Below are positions 1 through 7,521 of a stretch of 64,000 nt of DNA, in pieces. Position 1 is the first letter of the stretch. The number at the start of each line of letters is the position of its first letter. Location of the stretch: the NCBI GenBank assembly GCA_963850195.1, contig CAWKKD010000005.1:992001-1056000 (forward strand), written 5' to 3'. Under the pieces are notes generated by a model that made no database searches, was not told where the DNA came from, and worked only from the letters and a program-made list of their open reading frames with translations. The stretch is from Actinoallomurus sp963850195 (GTDB lineage Bacteria; Actinomycetota; Actinomycetes; Streptosporangiales; Streptosporangiaceae). The position numbers and the translations under genes were made by a program.

Positions 1-755
1 AAGGCGTGGAAGGCGCCGATGGCGTTGGAGCCGCCGCCGACGCAGGCGATGACCGCGTCGGGCAGCCGGCCGGTCATCTCCAGGGTCTGGCGGCGCGCCT
101 CGACGCCGATGATGCGCTGGAAGTCGCGGACCATCATCGGGAACGGGTGCGGCCCCATCGTGGAGCCGATGCAGTAGTGCGTGTGGTCGACGCTGGCCAC
201 CCAGTCGCGGAACGCCTCGTTGCAGGCGTCCTTGAGGGTGCGGCTGCCGGTCTTTACCGGGACCACCTCGGCGCCGAGCATCCGCATCCGCGCGACGTTG
301 AGCGACTGACGGACGGTGTCGACCTCGCCCATGTAGACGGTGCAGTCGAGGCCGAGCAGCGCCGCGGCGGTCGCGGTCGCGACGCCATGCTGGCCGGCGC
401 CGGTCTCGGCGATCACGCGCGTCTTGCCCATGCGCCGGGTGAGAAGTGCCTGGCCCAGCACGTTGTTGATCTTGTGCGAGCCGGTGTGGTTGAGGTCCTC
501 GCGCTTGAGCAGGACCCGTACGCCGCCGGCGTGCTCGCCGAAGCGCTTGGCCTCGGTGAGGATGCTGGGCCGGCCCGCGTAGGTCTCCAGGAGGTGGTCG
601 AGCTCGGCGCGGAAGGCCGAGTCGGCCATGGCGGAGCCGAACTCCGCCGTCAGCTCGTCGAGCGCGGCCATCAGCGCCTCGGGCGCGAACCGCCCGCCGA
701 AGCGACCGAAGTGGCCGGTGATATCAGGAACGCCGCGTTCGGCATCGATGGTCAT
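1..755 (-). CDS. trpB: Tryptophan synthase beta chain (C-terminal part outside window)
   Basis: Makes L-tryptophan from indole and serine in the TrpA2B2 complex in the cytoplasm, using PLP. Reading down from the ATG at 755 gives 250 residues that match TrpB from its N-terminus: 'GHFGRFGGRFAPEAL', the PLP-lysine segment 'HTGSHKINN' near residue 95, 'ETGAGQHGVATA', 'GSTMGPHPFPMMVRDFQ' and the phosphate-binding loop 'CVGGGSNAIGAFHA' at the window edge. The family is about 400 residues, so roughly 150 are cut off by the edge. It lies 97 bp downstream of trpC on the same strand. No trpM-like small gene is visible in that gap. Confidence 0.97.
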   Translation of the reverse strand, partial: MTIDAERGVPDITGHFGRFGGRFAPEALMAALDELTAEFGSAMADSAFRAELDHLLETYAGRPSILTEAKRFGEHAGGVRVLLKREDLNHTGSHKINNVLGQALLTRRMGKTRVIAETGAGQHGVATATAAALLGLDCTVYMGEVDTVRQSLNVARMRMLGAEVVPVKTGSRTLKDACNEAFRDWVASVDHTHYCIGSTMGPHPFPMMVRDFQRIIGVEARRQTLEMTGRLPDAVIACVGGGSNAIGAFHA

Positions 756-852
756 GAGAGAAACCCCGTCGCGTGAGAATGAAGGCAGGCCTATCCGATC
801 AAGCGAGATGCGGATCGGCGCACCATCGTTCGCGCAGGCTCATGGCCCTACC

Positions 853-1659
853 CTACTTGCCCTGCCGCAACGCCGGGTGGGTTCCGGCGGCCACCAGATC
901 GGCCACTGCCGATCGCGGGTCCTTGCCGGTCACGAGGCTCTCCCCGACGAGCACGGCGTCCGCGCCGGAGGCCGCGTAGGCGAGCAGGTCGTGCGGCCCG
1001 CGTACCCCCGACTCAGCGATCTTGATGATGTTACCGGGGACCTGCGGCGCGATGCGCGCGAAGGTGGTCCGGTCGACCTGGAGTGTGGCCAGGTCACGGG
1101 CGTTGACGCCGATGACCTTGGCGCCCGCGTCGACCGCGCGCTCCAGCTCCTCCTCGGTGTGCACCTCGACGAGCGGGGTCAGCCCGATCGACTCGGCGCG
1201 CTCGATGAGCGAGATCAGGCCCTGCTGCTCGAGCGCGGCCACGATCAGCAGGGCCAGGTCGGCCCCGTACGCGCGCGCCTCCCACAGCTGGTAGGAGGTG
1301 ACGATGAAGTCCTTGCGCAGCACCGGGACGTCCACCCGGTTGCGCACCTCGGCGAGGTCGTCGATGGTGCCGCCGAAGCGACGGCGCTCGGTCAGCACGC
1401 TGATGATGGCGGCGCCGCCCGACTCGTAGTCGGAGGCGAGCGCGGCCGGGTCGGCGATGGCCGCGAGCGCGCCCTTGGAAGGGCTGGATCGCTTCACCTC
1501 CGCGATCACCGACACTCCCTGGCTGCGCAGCGCGCCGATGGCGTCGAGCGGCGACGGCGCGTTGGCCGCCATCTCCTTCAGGGCGTCGAGTGAGACCGCC
1601 TGCTGCCGCTCCTCGAGATCGGCACGTACGCCGTCCAGAATCTCATCGAGCACGCTCAC
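853..1659 (-). CDS. trpC: Indole-3-glycerol-phosphate synthase
   Basis: Closes the indole ring from CdRP in the tryptophan pathway. The 268 residues are the usual length for a single-domain TrpC (TIM barrel). Family signatures are visible: 'VIAEVKRSSPSKG' near residue 53, 'LRKDFIVTSYQLWEAR' near 115, 'GVNARDL' near 185 and 'ESGVRGPHDL' near 215. The start is GTG at 1659 with only a weak upstream purine run. It is followed on the same strand by trpB, so the two are probably cotranscribed. The pathway's TrpF step is presumably supplied by PriA at 23.7-24.5 kb, as is usual in actinomycetes. Confidence 0.97.
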   Translation of the reverse strand: MSVLDEILDGVRADLEERQQAVSLDALKEMAANAPSPLDAIGALRSQGVSVIAEVKRSSPSKGALAAIADPAALASDYESGGAAIISVLTERRRFGGTIDDLAEVRNRVDVPVLRKDFIVTSYQLWEARAYGADLALLIVAALEQQGLISLIERAESIGLTPLVEVHTEEELERAVDAGAKVIGVNARDLATLQVDRTTFARIAPQVPGNIIKIAESGVRGPHDLLAYAASGADAVLVGESLVTGKDPRSAVADLVAAGTHPALRQGK

Positions 1660-1743
1660 GTGTTCACCCCGTCCAGAGATCCGGTCACCGGTGCCACTGC
1701 GCCCACCCTGATCGTTCCCCCTCGTCGGACGTCGTGTCTCCCG

Positions 1744-1771
1744 ATCGTAGCCCGGTCGCCGTCGTGTCCAG
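1744..1771 (-). promoter_or_regulatory. Possible trpC promoter
   Basis: On the minus strand a CTGGAC hexamer (1771-1766) is followed after 16 bp by TACGAT (1749-1744), about 85 bp upstream of the trpC GTG. This resembles a SigA-type promoter. No tryptophan-rich leader ORF was found in the 127-bp gap upstream of trpC. The call rests only on hexamer likeness. Confidence 0.3.
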
Positions 1772-1786
1772 CCCCCGGGTGCGGGG

Positions 1787-2248
1787 TCAGGGTGCCAACG
1801 CGCGGGCGAAGGCCAGGTTGCGCAGCACCCAGTACGCGAGGCTGACCACGGCGAAGGCGATTATCACCACGGGGTTAAGGATCTTGGCCTGCACTGGCCT
1901 GCCGGTCGCGGTGGCCTCCGTCCAGCGCACCCACAGGTACGCGAGGAACGGCAACGTGACGAACGCGAGCGGGTTGCGGCCGAAGCCCTCGGCCACGTGC
2001 CCGTGCGTGATGGCGTGCACCATGCGCAGCGAACCGCACCCGGGACAGTAGTAGCCGGTGATCGCCAGGAACGGGCAGGTCGGATAGTGGCCCGGCTCTC
2101 CGGGATCGACCGCGCCGACGTACGCGATGGCGGCGGCCACGACGGCGAGCACCGCGAGCGGTCCCCGGCGGGCCCACGTCCACGCTCGTACGGTCGTCAC
2201 GCCCTCAGCGTAGGCGTTCGGATCAGGCGTCGGCGGCGTAGCCGACAC
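1787..2248 (-). CDS. DUF2752 family membrane protein
   Basis: Small integral membrane protein of 153 residues or slightly fewer. After a short cytoplasmic leader come a hydrophobic segment (about residues 30-48), the DUF2752 hallmark 'CPFLAITGYYCPGCGSLR' (about 58-75, three cysteines), and two further hydrophobic segments (about 95-108 and 127-143). The biochemical role of the family is unknown. The GTG at 2248 overlaps the 3' end of the upstream response-regulator gene by 26 bp; in-frame GTGs at 2200 and 2191 would avoid the overlap, so the start is uncertain. It lies between the regulator and trpC on the same strand. Confidence 0.82.
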   Translation of the reverse strand: MSATPPTPDPNAYAEGVTTVRAWTWARRGPLAVLAVVAAAIAYVGAVDPGEPGHYPTCPFLAITGYYCPGCGSLRMVHAITHGHVAEGFGRNPLAFVTLPFLAYLWVRWTEATATGRPVQAKILNPVVIIAFAVVSLAYWVLRNLAFARALAP

Positions 2249-2885
2249 CGCGAACCGTACGGAGCGGGCTGAGGGCGCCGAGCTTGGCGCGAAGCTGGGC
2301 GATGTGGACGTCGACGGTACGCGTGCCGGCGCACTCGGCGGACCCCCAGACGGCGTCGAGCAACTGCTCGCGCGTGAACACGCGGCCGGGGCGGCTCATC
2401 AGGAACGCCAGCAGGTCGAACTCGGTGGCGGTGAGCGACTTGGCGGCGCCCGCCGCCGACACCTTGCGCACGCCGGCGTCGAGCACGATCTCGCCGAGTC
2501 GAAGGACGCCCTCGGCCGGAGGCTCGGCGGGTTGCTCGCCCCGGAGCGCGCGGGCGACCTCGGCGACGAGCACGCGCGGGCTGAAGGGCCGGGGCACCGT
2601 GTACGGCCCGTGTGCGGCCGCGCCGTCCGGGACGACGCACACGATGGGCGCGGACCTTGAGGCCGCGGCGACGTCGTCGTGCACGCCCGCGGTCACGTCG
2701 AGCACGACCACGTCGGGCCGCACGTCACGCGCCGTACCGCCGGCAGCGGCGGGGTCGGTCACGACGTGGACGTCGTATCCCTCACGGGACAGGTACAGCC
2801 GGGCGAGGTCGGCCACTCCCGGTTCGCGCTCGACGACGAGCACGGTGCCGTGCCGATCGGCCCCCGCACCGTCCGCCCCGCCCAT
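2223..2885 (-). CDS. Orphan OmpR/PhoB-type response regulator with degraded receiver
   Basis: 221 residues from the ATG at 2885, which has a GAGG motif 6 nt upstream. The N-terminal receiver-like half keeps the phospho-acceptor context ('PDVVVLDVTAG') but the acidic pair reads 'VVEREP' instead of the usual 'VVDDEP', and the region that normally ends in 'KPF' reads 'PRPFSP', so the conserved lysine is arginine. It is also shortened between the phospho-site and that loop. The C-terminal half is a complete winged helix ('LTATEFDLLAFLMSRPG', 'FTREQLLDAVWG', 'TVDVHIAQLRAKL', 'RTVRGVGYA'). No histidine kinase is adjacent. DNA binding is well supported; phosphorylation control is doubtful. An in-frame upstream extension to 3143 is arginine-rich and looks non-coding. 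Confidence 0.85.
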   Translation of the reverse strand: MGGADGAGADRHGTVLVVEREPGVADLARLYLSREGYDVHVVTDPAAAGGTARDVRPDVVVLDVTAGVHDDVAAASRSAPIVCVVPDGAAAHGPYTVPRPFSPRVLVAEVARALRGEQPAEPPAEGVLRLGEIVLDAGVRKVSAAGAAKSLTATEFDLLAFLMSRPGRVFTREQLLDAVWGSAECAGTRTVDVHIAQLRAKLGALSPLRTVRGVGYAADA

Positions 2886-2941
2886 CGCGCGCCTCAGCCC
2901 CGCCGACCCACGCCACCGCGCACGCCCGCTGCGGGCCGGCC

Positions 2942-3105
2942 GCCGCACATGCCGGAAATGGCGCCGGAAATCAAAGCCCACCCGCGCGCACCGGCCGCCG
3001 GACGCGCTCCCCCACGCGAGGCGAGCGCCGTCGTGACCTGCACGTTCGCAGGGGCGACCGGCCGAAGCCCGCATGTGTCGGAGACGGCGCCGGATATCGG
3101 CGCCC
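2942..3105. repeat. Two diverged copies of a 35-38 bp element in a 364-bp gene-free gap
   Basis: The stretch 2886-3249 has no convincing gene. It holds two related elements at 2942-2979 and 3068-3105, 126 bp apart and identical at about 26 of 35 aligned positions. The core of both is GGCGCCGGA(A/T)ATC. The second copy contains an imperfect palindrome (3087-3104) built from GGCGCC arms around GATATC. Possible explanations are a dispersed intergenic repeat or regulatory sites for the response regulator or the TIGR02234 gene. Nothing in the sequence decides between them. Confidence 0.5.
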
Positions 3106-3249
3106 GCCCACACCCTCGGGCCACGCGGCGCACTCCCCCGCACCGGACGGGCAGCGTCGCGGGCCGGTCGTCAAGCGTCGGGCGCGCGGACGGTGAGCGG
3201 CGTGCTCGGGCCGTGGCGGGGCGGCTGCTCGGGCCGGGCGGCGGGGGCA

Positions 3250-3840
3250 TCAGCGTTCCCGGAGGTCGCTGTTGGTCGGGTCGTCGCCGCGGTCGAGTGC
3301 CTTCCACAGGGAGGCCGGGTCGTCCTGGCGCGGCGGGGGTGCGGCGCCCGGGCGGTCGTAGCGGCTCGACATGCCCGGCCAGCGGCGGCCGCGTACGACG
3401 GTGAGGAGGCCGGCCGCGGCCAGCAGTACGCCCCCCGCCAGGGAGAGCGCCCACCAGGCGTTGGTATGCACGGTGACGTCGCCCGCGCTCAGCCGCGCGA
3501 GGTTGCTCTTGTCCGCGGCGACGGACAGTACGTGCGCGCGGTGGACGACGGTGGGCGAGACGATCGCGATGACGACACCGAAGACGGTCAGCAGGACGCC
3601 GATCCCGACGCGCGCCCAGCCTCGGGTGGCGAGGAGGGCGGCGATGCCGGCGAGGCCGGCCCAGCCCAGCGAGGCGACGACGCCGCTGAGTGAACGGCCG
3701 GTCAGGTGCTGGCTGAGCGTCTCGACACCGGCGGCGTGCTCGGCGACGGTGGCCCAGGCGCGGCCGGCGAAGCCGGTGACGAGCCCCGCCCCCACCGCGC
3801 CGAGCAGCGTGGCGAGGACGAGTTCCCGTCGGGACGTCAC
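3250..3840 (-). CDS. Trp/his-operon associated membrane protein (TIGR02234 family)
   Basis: Integral membrane protein of 196 residues, recognised as the conserved actinomycete tryptophan-cluster protein TIGR02234. It shows four hydrophobic segments (about residues 8-28, 50-70, 76-96 and 130-150) and the typical C-terminal tail 'SSRYDRPG' ... 'LWKALDRGDDPT'. Its function is not known. The start is GTG at 3840, overlapping the hisI stop by 4 bp (GTGA), so the two are translationally coupled. In many actinomycetes trpE sits between hisI and this gene; here it does not. Confidence 0.9.
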   Translation of the reverse strand: MTSRRELVLATLLGAVGAGLVTGFAGRAWATVAEHAAGVETLSQHLTGRSLSGVVASLGWAGLAGIAALLATRGWARVGIGVLLTVFGVVIAIVSPTVVHRAHVLSVAADKSNLARLSAGDVTVHTNAWWALSLAGGVLLAAAGLLTVVRGRRWPGMSSRYDRPGAAPPPRQDDPASLWKALDRGDDPTNSDLRER

Positions 3841-4205
3841 AGGGGGCGCTCGCCCACGACCACGTCGAACACGTCGGCGTCCCAGCAGGTGCGGTCACCG
3901 GTGTGGCAGGCCGCGCCGACCTGGTCGACCTTGACGAGGAGCGCGTCGCCGTCGCAGTCGAGGGCGACCTCCTTGATCCACTGCTGGTGACCGGAGGACT
4001 CGCCCTTGACCCAGTACTCCTGGCGGCTGCGCGACCAGTACGTCGCGCGCCCGGTGGTCAGCGTGCGGTGCAGGGCCTCGTCGTTCATCCACGCGAGCAT
4101 GAGCACCTCACCGGTGTCGTACTGCTGGGCGATGGCGGGCACGAGGCCGTCGGAGCTCCGCTTGAGACGATCGGCGATCTTGGGGTCCAGGGACATGGCA
4201 TCCAT
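3837..4205 (-). CDS. hisI: Phosphoribosyl-AMP cyclohydrolase
   Basis: Catalyses the third step of histidine synthesis, opening the adenine ring of PR-AMP. Its 122 residues are the normal length of a monofunctional HisI. Visible motifs are 'LAWMNDEALHRTLTTG', 'TYWSRSRQEYWVKG', 'SSGHQQW', the aspartate metal-binding run 'LDCDGDALLVKVDQ' and the cysteine motif 'ACHTG' ... 'CW'. ATG at 4205 or at 4196 could start it. It is 9 bp downstream of the MFS gene stop on the same strand and about 18 kb from hisF, its usual neighbour. Confidence 0.96.
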   Translation of the reverse strand: MDAMSLDPKIADRLKRSSDGLVPAIAQQYDTGEVLMLAWMNDEALHRTLTTGRATYWSRSRQEYWVKGESSGHQQWIKEVALDCDGDALLVKVDQVGAACHTGDRTCWDADVFDVVVGERPL

Positions 4206-4214
4206 TGTGCCCGG

Positions 4215-5678
4215 TCACTCCATGGACACGGGGCCGGGGGCGTCACCTCGCAGCGGCTTTTCTGGCATCAGCAGGAAGATCACCAGCGCGATGGCGGCAC
4301 CGGTGGCGCCCAGCCACGGGATGACGGTGGCGGTGGCGGACGCCGACGCGCTCACCAGGCCGTGTACGGGAGCGTCGGCGCGTACGTGGGAGGCGTACGC
4401 GGTGCCCGCGACGGCCAGCGCGACCGAGCCGCCGACCTGACGGAAGAACGTGATCTTGCTGGTGGCGGTGCCGATGTAGGCGGGCTCGACGGCGTTCTGC
4501 ACGGCGACGGTGAGGCCGGACAGCATCGGGCCGATGCCGAGGCCCATCAGGGCCATCCAGCCGGCCAGGACCCAGGTGCCGGTGTGTACGCCGATCCCGG
4601 CGCACGCGAGCGCGCCCGCGGCGAGCAGGACGGGTGCCCCGACCAGCCACGGCTTGTAGTGGCGGGTACGGGAGATCAGCGCGCCGGTGAGGAAGCTGCC
4701 GGCCAGCATCCCGAGCATCAGCGGGTACACCTTCAGCCCGGAGGACGTGGCGCTGTCGCCGTGCACGGTCTGGAAGTAGCGCGGCAGGAAGATGATGGCC
4801 GCGTACATGCCGAACGCGGTGAAGAACGATCCGACGTTGACGGCCGTGTACGTGCGGTTGCGGAACAGGTGGAGCGGGACGATCGGCTCGGCGGCGCGCC
4901 GTTCGATGAGGACGAAGGCGACGAGCAGCACCAGTGACACCGCGATCGGTACGGCCACGACCGCGCTCGTCCAGGCGTTCGCGGAGGACCGGCCCTTCTC
5001 GCTGAGGCCGATGAGCAGGAGGCCGATGCCGGCCGCGAACACCGCGATGCCGAGATAGTCGGGCCGTACCCGTACGCGCTCGCGCCGCGTGTGGGGCAGC
5101 CTCAGCGCGATCACCGCGAGGACCAGGGCGCCGAACGGCAGGTTGACCAGGAACACCCACCTCCAGCTCGCCTGCTCGGTGAGCAGCCCGCCGAGGTACG
5201 GGCCCGCGACGTAGCTGAGGGCCATCACGCCGCCGACCGCGCCCTGGACCCGGCTCGCCCCGCGGCCCGGGAAGAGGTCGGCGACCATCGCCAGCGACAG
5301 CGGGATCAGCGCTCCGGCGCCGAGGCCCTGCACGCCGCGGAAGACGATCAGCTCGGGCATGGTCTGCGCCGCCGCGCACAGCGCGGAGCCCGCGAGGAAG
5401 ACGCCGACCCCGATGAGCAGCAGCGGCTTGCGTCCGTGGACGTCGGACAGCCGCCCGTACAGCGGCACGGTGATGGTCGAGGTGAGCAGGTAGGCGGTGA
5501 CGACCCAGGTGTAGAGGTCGTTGCCGCGTAGGTCGGCGACGATGCGCGGCAGCGCGGTGCCGACGATCGTCTGGTCGAGCATCGCGAGGAACATCCCGCC
5601 GAGCACGGCGATGAGCACCACGCCCGTGCGAGGACGAGGACGCGGCGGCGCGTCCGTGGCGGCCGTCAATACGGACAT
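4215..5678 (-). CDS. MFS multidrug efflux transporter, DHA2 (EmrB/QacA) family
   Basis: Predicted proton-coupled drug exporter in the cytoplasmic membrane, 487 residues with 14 hydrophobic segments. The N-terminal motif 'MFLAMLDQTIVGTALPRI', the loop 'GRLSDVHGRKPLLL' and motif C-like 'GVMALSYVAGPYLGGLL' are typical of DHA2 pumps. The start at 5678 is fixed by an AAGGAG site 8 nt upstream; an ATG-less upstream extension to 5735 would run into the operator. It is divergent from the padR gene across a 96-bp gap, so repression by that PadR protein is likely. The substrate is unknown. Confidence 0.92.
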   Translation of the reverse strand: MSVLTAATDAPPRPRPRTGVVLIAVLGGMFLAMLDQTIVGTALPRIVADLRGNDLYTWVVTAYLLTSTITVPLYGRLSDVHGRKPLLLIGVGVFLAGSALCAAAQTMPELIVFRGVQGLGAGALIPLSLAMVADLFPGRGASRVQGAVGGVMALSYVAGPYLGGLLTEQASWRWVFLVNLPFGALVLAVIALRLPHTRRERVRVRPDYLGIAVFAAGIGLLLIGLSEKGRSSANAWTSAVVAVPIAVSLVLLVAFVLIERRAAEPIVPLHLFRNRTYTAVNVGSFFTAFGMYAAIIFLPRYFQTVHGDSATSSGLKVYPLMLGMLAGSFLTGALISRTRHYKPWLVGAPVLLAAGALACAGIGVHTGTWVLAGWMALMGLGIGPMLSGLTVAVQNAVEPAYIGTATSKITFFRQVGGSVALAVAGTAYASHVRADAPVHGLVSASASATATVIPWLGATGAAIALVIFLLMPEKPLRGDAPGPVSME

Positions 5679-5717
5679 CTGGCTACTCCTTGGAGGGGAT
5701 CCGACGCATCGATCCCA

Positions 5718-5751
5718 ACATGTAAGTTTCGACATGTCAATGCGGACATGT
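5718..5751. promoter_or_regulatory. Triple phased PadR-type operator
   Basis: The hexamer ACATGT occurs three times at 5718, 5732 and 5746, exactly 14 bp apart. This makes two overlapping copies of ATGT-N8-ACAT, the spacing known for PadR-family operators. It lies between the divergent padR (start 5775) and MFS (start 5678) genes, where it could control both. Confidence 0.8.
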
Positions 5752-5774
5752 AAGACTAGAGCTAAGGTGATCGG

Positions 5775-6320
5775 ATGTCGCTGCGCGTCGCCCTGTTGGG
5801 CCTGATCGAGACGAGTGGCCCGGCCAGCGGATATGACCTGGCAAAACGGTTCGAAAGGTCACTCGACCATGTCTGGCACGCCAGCCACAGCCAGATTTAT
5901 CCCGAACTGAACCGCATGGCGGCCGACGGCCTACTGACGGTCGGCAAGGAGGGTCCGCGCGGTCGGAAGACATACGCGATCACAGCCGACGGCGAGGCCG
6001 AATTGAGGCGCTGGCTCGTCGAGCTCGAGCCCGAGTACAGGATCCGTAGTGAGATTTCGCTGCGGGCGTTCCTGCTTCCGCTGCTACCGAAAGAGCAGGC
6101 CGCAGAGCTGCTCGAGGAGGACGCGCGGATCGCCGGAGAGAGAAAGGCCGAGCTGGAAGGTCTGCGGTGCAACGTTCCAGAGTCGGATTTCGGGCTCTAT
6201 GCCCTTGAAAGGGGTATTCGCCAGCTGACCGCGACGCGCGAATGGGCGCTCTGGGCGGCCGACCGGCTCCGGAAAAGCGAAGAGGCCCGTACCGAGGACG
6301 GCACGGACCCCAACGAGTGA
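5775..6320 (+). CDS. PadR family transcriptional regulator
   Basis: 181-residue cytoplasmic repressor. The N-terminal winged helix is clear ('LLGLIETSGPASGYDLAKRF', 'HASHSQIYPELNRMAADGLL', 'GPRGRKTYAITADGEAELRRWL'), followed by the vinculin-like C-terminal helical domain typical of PadR/Vir proteins. The ATG at 5775 has TAAGGTG 5-6 nt upstream. It is divergent from a DHA2 efflux pump with a phased operator between them, so it probably senses a toxic small molecule and derepresses the pump. It converges on the cold-shock gene with a 7-bp gap. Confidence 0.93.
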   Translation: MSLRVALLGLIETSGPASGYDLAKRFERSLDHVWHASHSQIYPELNRMAADGLLTVGKEGPRGRKTYAITADGEAELRRWLVELEPEYRIRSEISLRAFLLPLLPKEQAAELLEEDARIAGERKAELEGLRCNVPESDFGLYALERGIRQLTATREWALWAADRLRKSEEARTEDGTDPNE

Positions 6321-6327
6321 ACGTCTG

Positions 6328-6534
6328 CTACGAGAGCGGGCGAACCTGGTCCGCCTGCGGGCCGCGGTCGCCCTGAACGACCTCGAACTCCACACGCTGG
6401 TTGTCCTCGAGCGAACGGAAGCCGGAGGTGGTGATCGCCGAGTAGTGAACGAAGACGTCCGGACCACCGCCATCAATGGCGATGAAGCCGAATCCCTTGT
6501 CGGCGTTGAACCACTTCACGGTGCCCTGGGCCAT
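6328..6534 (-). CDS. Cold-shock protein (CspA family)
   Basis: Single-stranded nucleic-acid-binding protein of 68 residues, thought to act as an RNA chaperone. RNP1 ('KGFGFI') and RNP2 ('DVFVHYSAI') are intact and the N-terminus is the canonical 'MAQGTVKWFNADKG'. The ATG at 6534 has AAGGAG 7 nt upstream (on the minus strand), which rules out the longer in-frame extension to 6630. It sits divergently beside the tandem peptide array. Confidence 0.96.
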   Translation of the reverse strand: MAQGTVKWFNADKGFGFIAIDGGGPDVFVHYSAITTSGFRSLEDNQRVEFEVVQGDRGPQADQVRPLS

Positions 6535-6843
6535 ACCTAACTCCTTGCGGGAAAAACAGACCCGCACTTCGCGGGTCGGATACGGCTGCTGCGGATGCGC
6601 ACGAGTTCCGGAGAAACAAGAACGACCCACTAGTCATCGGTCCGCGGCGTCTGATAAACGACCGTGGAACTACGACTACAACCGCTTTGGAGCTTACCAA
6701 CTTCAGTGCTTCCTCACACTCCCCGAGACGAAAGATCGCTTTCGCGTTCGTTGTACGCGGAAGTTGGGGTCTGGTAGCCGGAGCGACGCGCCATTACGAT
6801 CCCCGGCAGTACGCCCCACCCTCGCTTGATCACTGGGAGCACC
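6535..6843. promoter_or_regulatory. Divergent intergenic region, cspA / peptide array
   Basis: About 310 bp without a gene. It carries an inverted repeat CCAACTTC (6697-6704) / GAAGTTGG (6760-6767), and inside it a small palindrome GAAAG-ATCG-CTTTC (6730-6743). These could be operator sites or a folded leader for the first peptide gene. No confident promoter hexamers were picked out. Confidence 0.4.
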
Positions 6844-7011
6844 ATGACCAACCCAAGGCAAGCCATGGCGGTATTCGCGCTCGCTCTCGCCGGATTCATC
6901 GCGGCCGTGGCGACCCCGACCGTGGCCGGTGCGCAGACCTCGCAGACCACCATCAGCGCCGATGGCTGCTCCGGCTGTGGCGGCGGCGGTGGTGGCGGCG
7001 GCAGCTGGTAG
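6844..7011 (+). CDS. Small secreted glycine-rich peptide, paralogue 1 (Cys type)
   Basis: 55 residues, not assigned to a family I recognise. It has a short basic N-terminus, a hydrophobic signal-peptide core ('MAVFALALAGFIAAVATP') and an A-x-A-like cleavage region near 'VAGAQ'. The remainder (about 27 residues) contains 'TSQTTIS', a Cys-Ser-Gly-Cys motif, an eight-glycine run and a C-terminal Ser-Trp. The start at 6844 has GGGAG 5 nt upstream; the in-frame ATG at 6826 lacks such a site. It is nearly identical to paralogue 5 and more distant from 2-4. A secreted peptide is inferred; no modification enzymes lie nearby. Confidence 0.75.
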   Translation: MTNPRQAMAVFALALAGFIAAVATPTVAGAQTSQTTISADGCSGCGGGGGGGGSW

Positions 7012-7060
7012 GCCGTCCGCCTTCGCGTACGCACATCCCTTCACAGTGCTGGGAGCACGA

Positions 7061-7240
7061 TTGAACGCAAAGAAGGCCCTGGCCGTCCTGACGCTCGCGC
7101 TCGCGGGCCTCATCACGGCCGCCGCGGCTCCCGCCGCGCACGCCTCCCACACCACCGCCAGCGCCGCCACCGATGACGGTGGCTTCGGCGGCTTCGGCGG
7201 CGGCTCCAGCGGTGGCGGCGGCGCCGGCGGTAGCTGGTAG
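7061..7240 (+). CDS. Small secreted glycine-rich peptide, paralogue 2 (Cys-free, TTG start)
   Basis: 59 residues beginning at TTG 7061, with GGGAG 5 nt upstream in the same place as in the other copies. The signal-peptide-like N-terminus 'NAKKALAVLTLALAGLITAA' ends at 'AAHAS', followed by 'HTTASAAT', an Asp-Asp pair, then Gly/Phe/Ser-rich sequence ending Gly-Gly-Ser-Trp. It has no cysteine. The N-terminal half is almost identical to paralogue 3, showing recent duplication. The TTG start could lower expression compared with the ATG copies. The function is unknown. Confidence 0.7.
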   Translation: MNAKKALAVLTLALAGLITAAAAPAAHASHTTASAATDDGGFGGFGGGSSGGGGAGGSW

Positions 7241-7296
7241 CCGGCCCGTACCTCCGCCTCCGGGCAGGCACACCCCTTCACAGCATTGGGAGCAGC

Positions 7297-7464
7297 ATGA
7301 ACGCAAAGAAGGCCCTGGCCGTCCTGACGCTCGCGCTCGCGGGCCTCATCACGGCAGCGGCGGTCCCCGCCGCGCACGCCTCCCACACCGCCGCCATCAG
7401 CGTCGGTGACTTCGAGGGCGGCGGCGGCTCCAGCGGTGGCGGCGGCGCCAGCGGCGGCTGGTAG
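7297..7464 (+). CDS. Small secreted glycine-rich peptide, paralogue 3 (Cys-free)
   Basis: 55 residues from ATG 7297 with TGGGAGCA just upstream. The N-terminal 28 residues match paralogue 2 almost exactly ('MNAKKALAVLTLALAGLITA'). After 'AHASHTAAIS' come a short acidic patch (Gly-Asp-Phe-Glu) and Gly/Ser repeats ending Gly-Gly-Trp. The gene is shorter than common annotation cut-offs and is easily missed. The function is unknown; export by Sec is inferred from the N-terminus. Confidence 0.72.
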   Translation: MNAKKALAVLTLALAGLITAAAVPAAHASHTAAISVGDFEGGGGSSGGGGASGGW

Positions 7465-7521
7465 ACCCGCACCCCGGTCCATCTCCGGTCGACCCATCCC
7501 CTTCACACCATGAGGAGCAAG

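Noticed and set aside
756..852. Possible trpM-like small gene between trpC and trpB
   Set aside because: Only an 11-codon frame is present in the 97-bp gap, with no likeness to TrpM.
2886..3143. N-terminal extension of the response regulator
   Set aside because: The added 86 residues are almost all Arg/Gly/Ala, contain both copies of the intergenic repeat, and the ATG at 2885 fits the receiver start.
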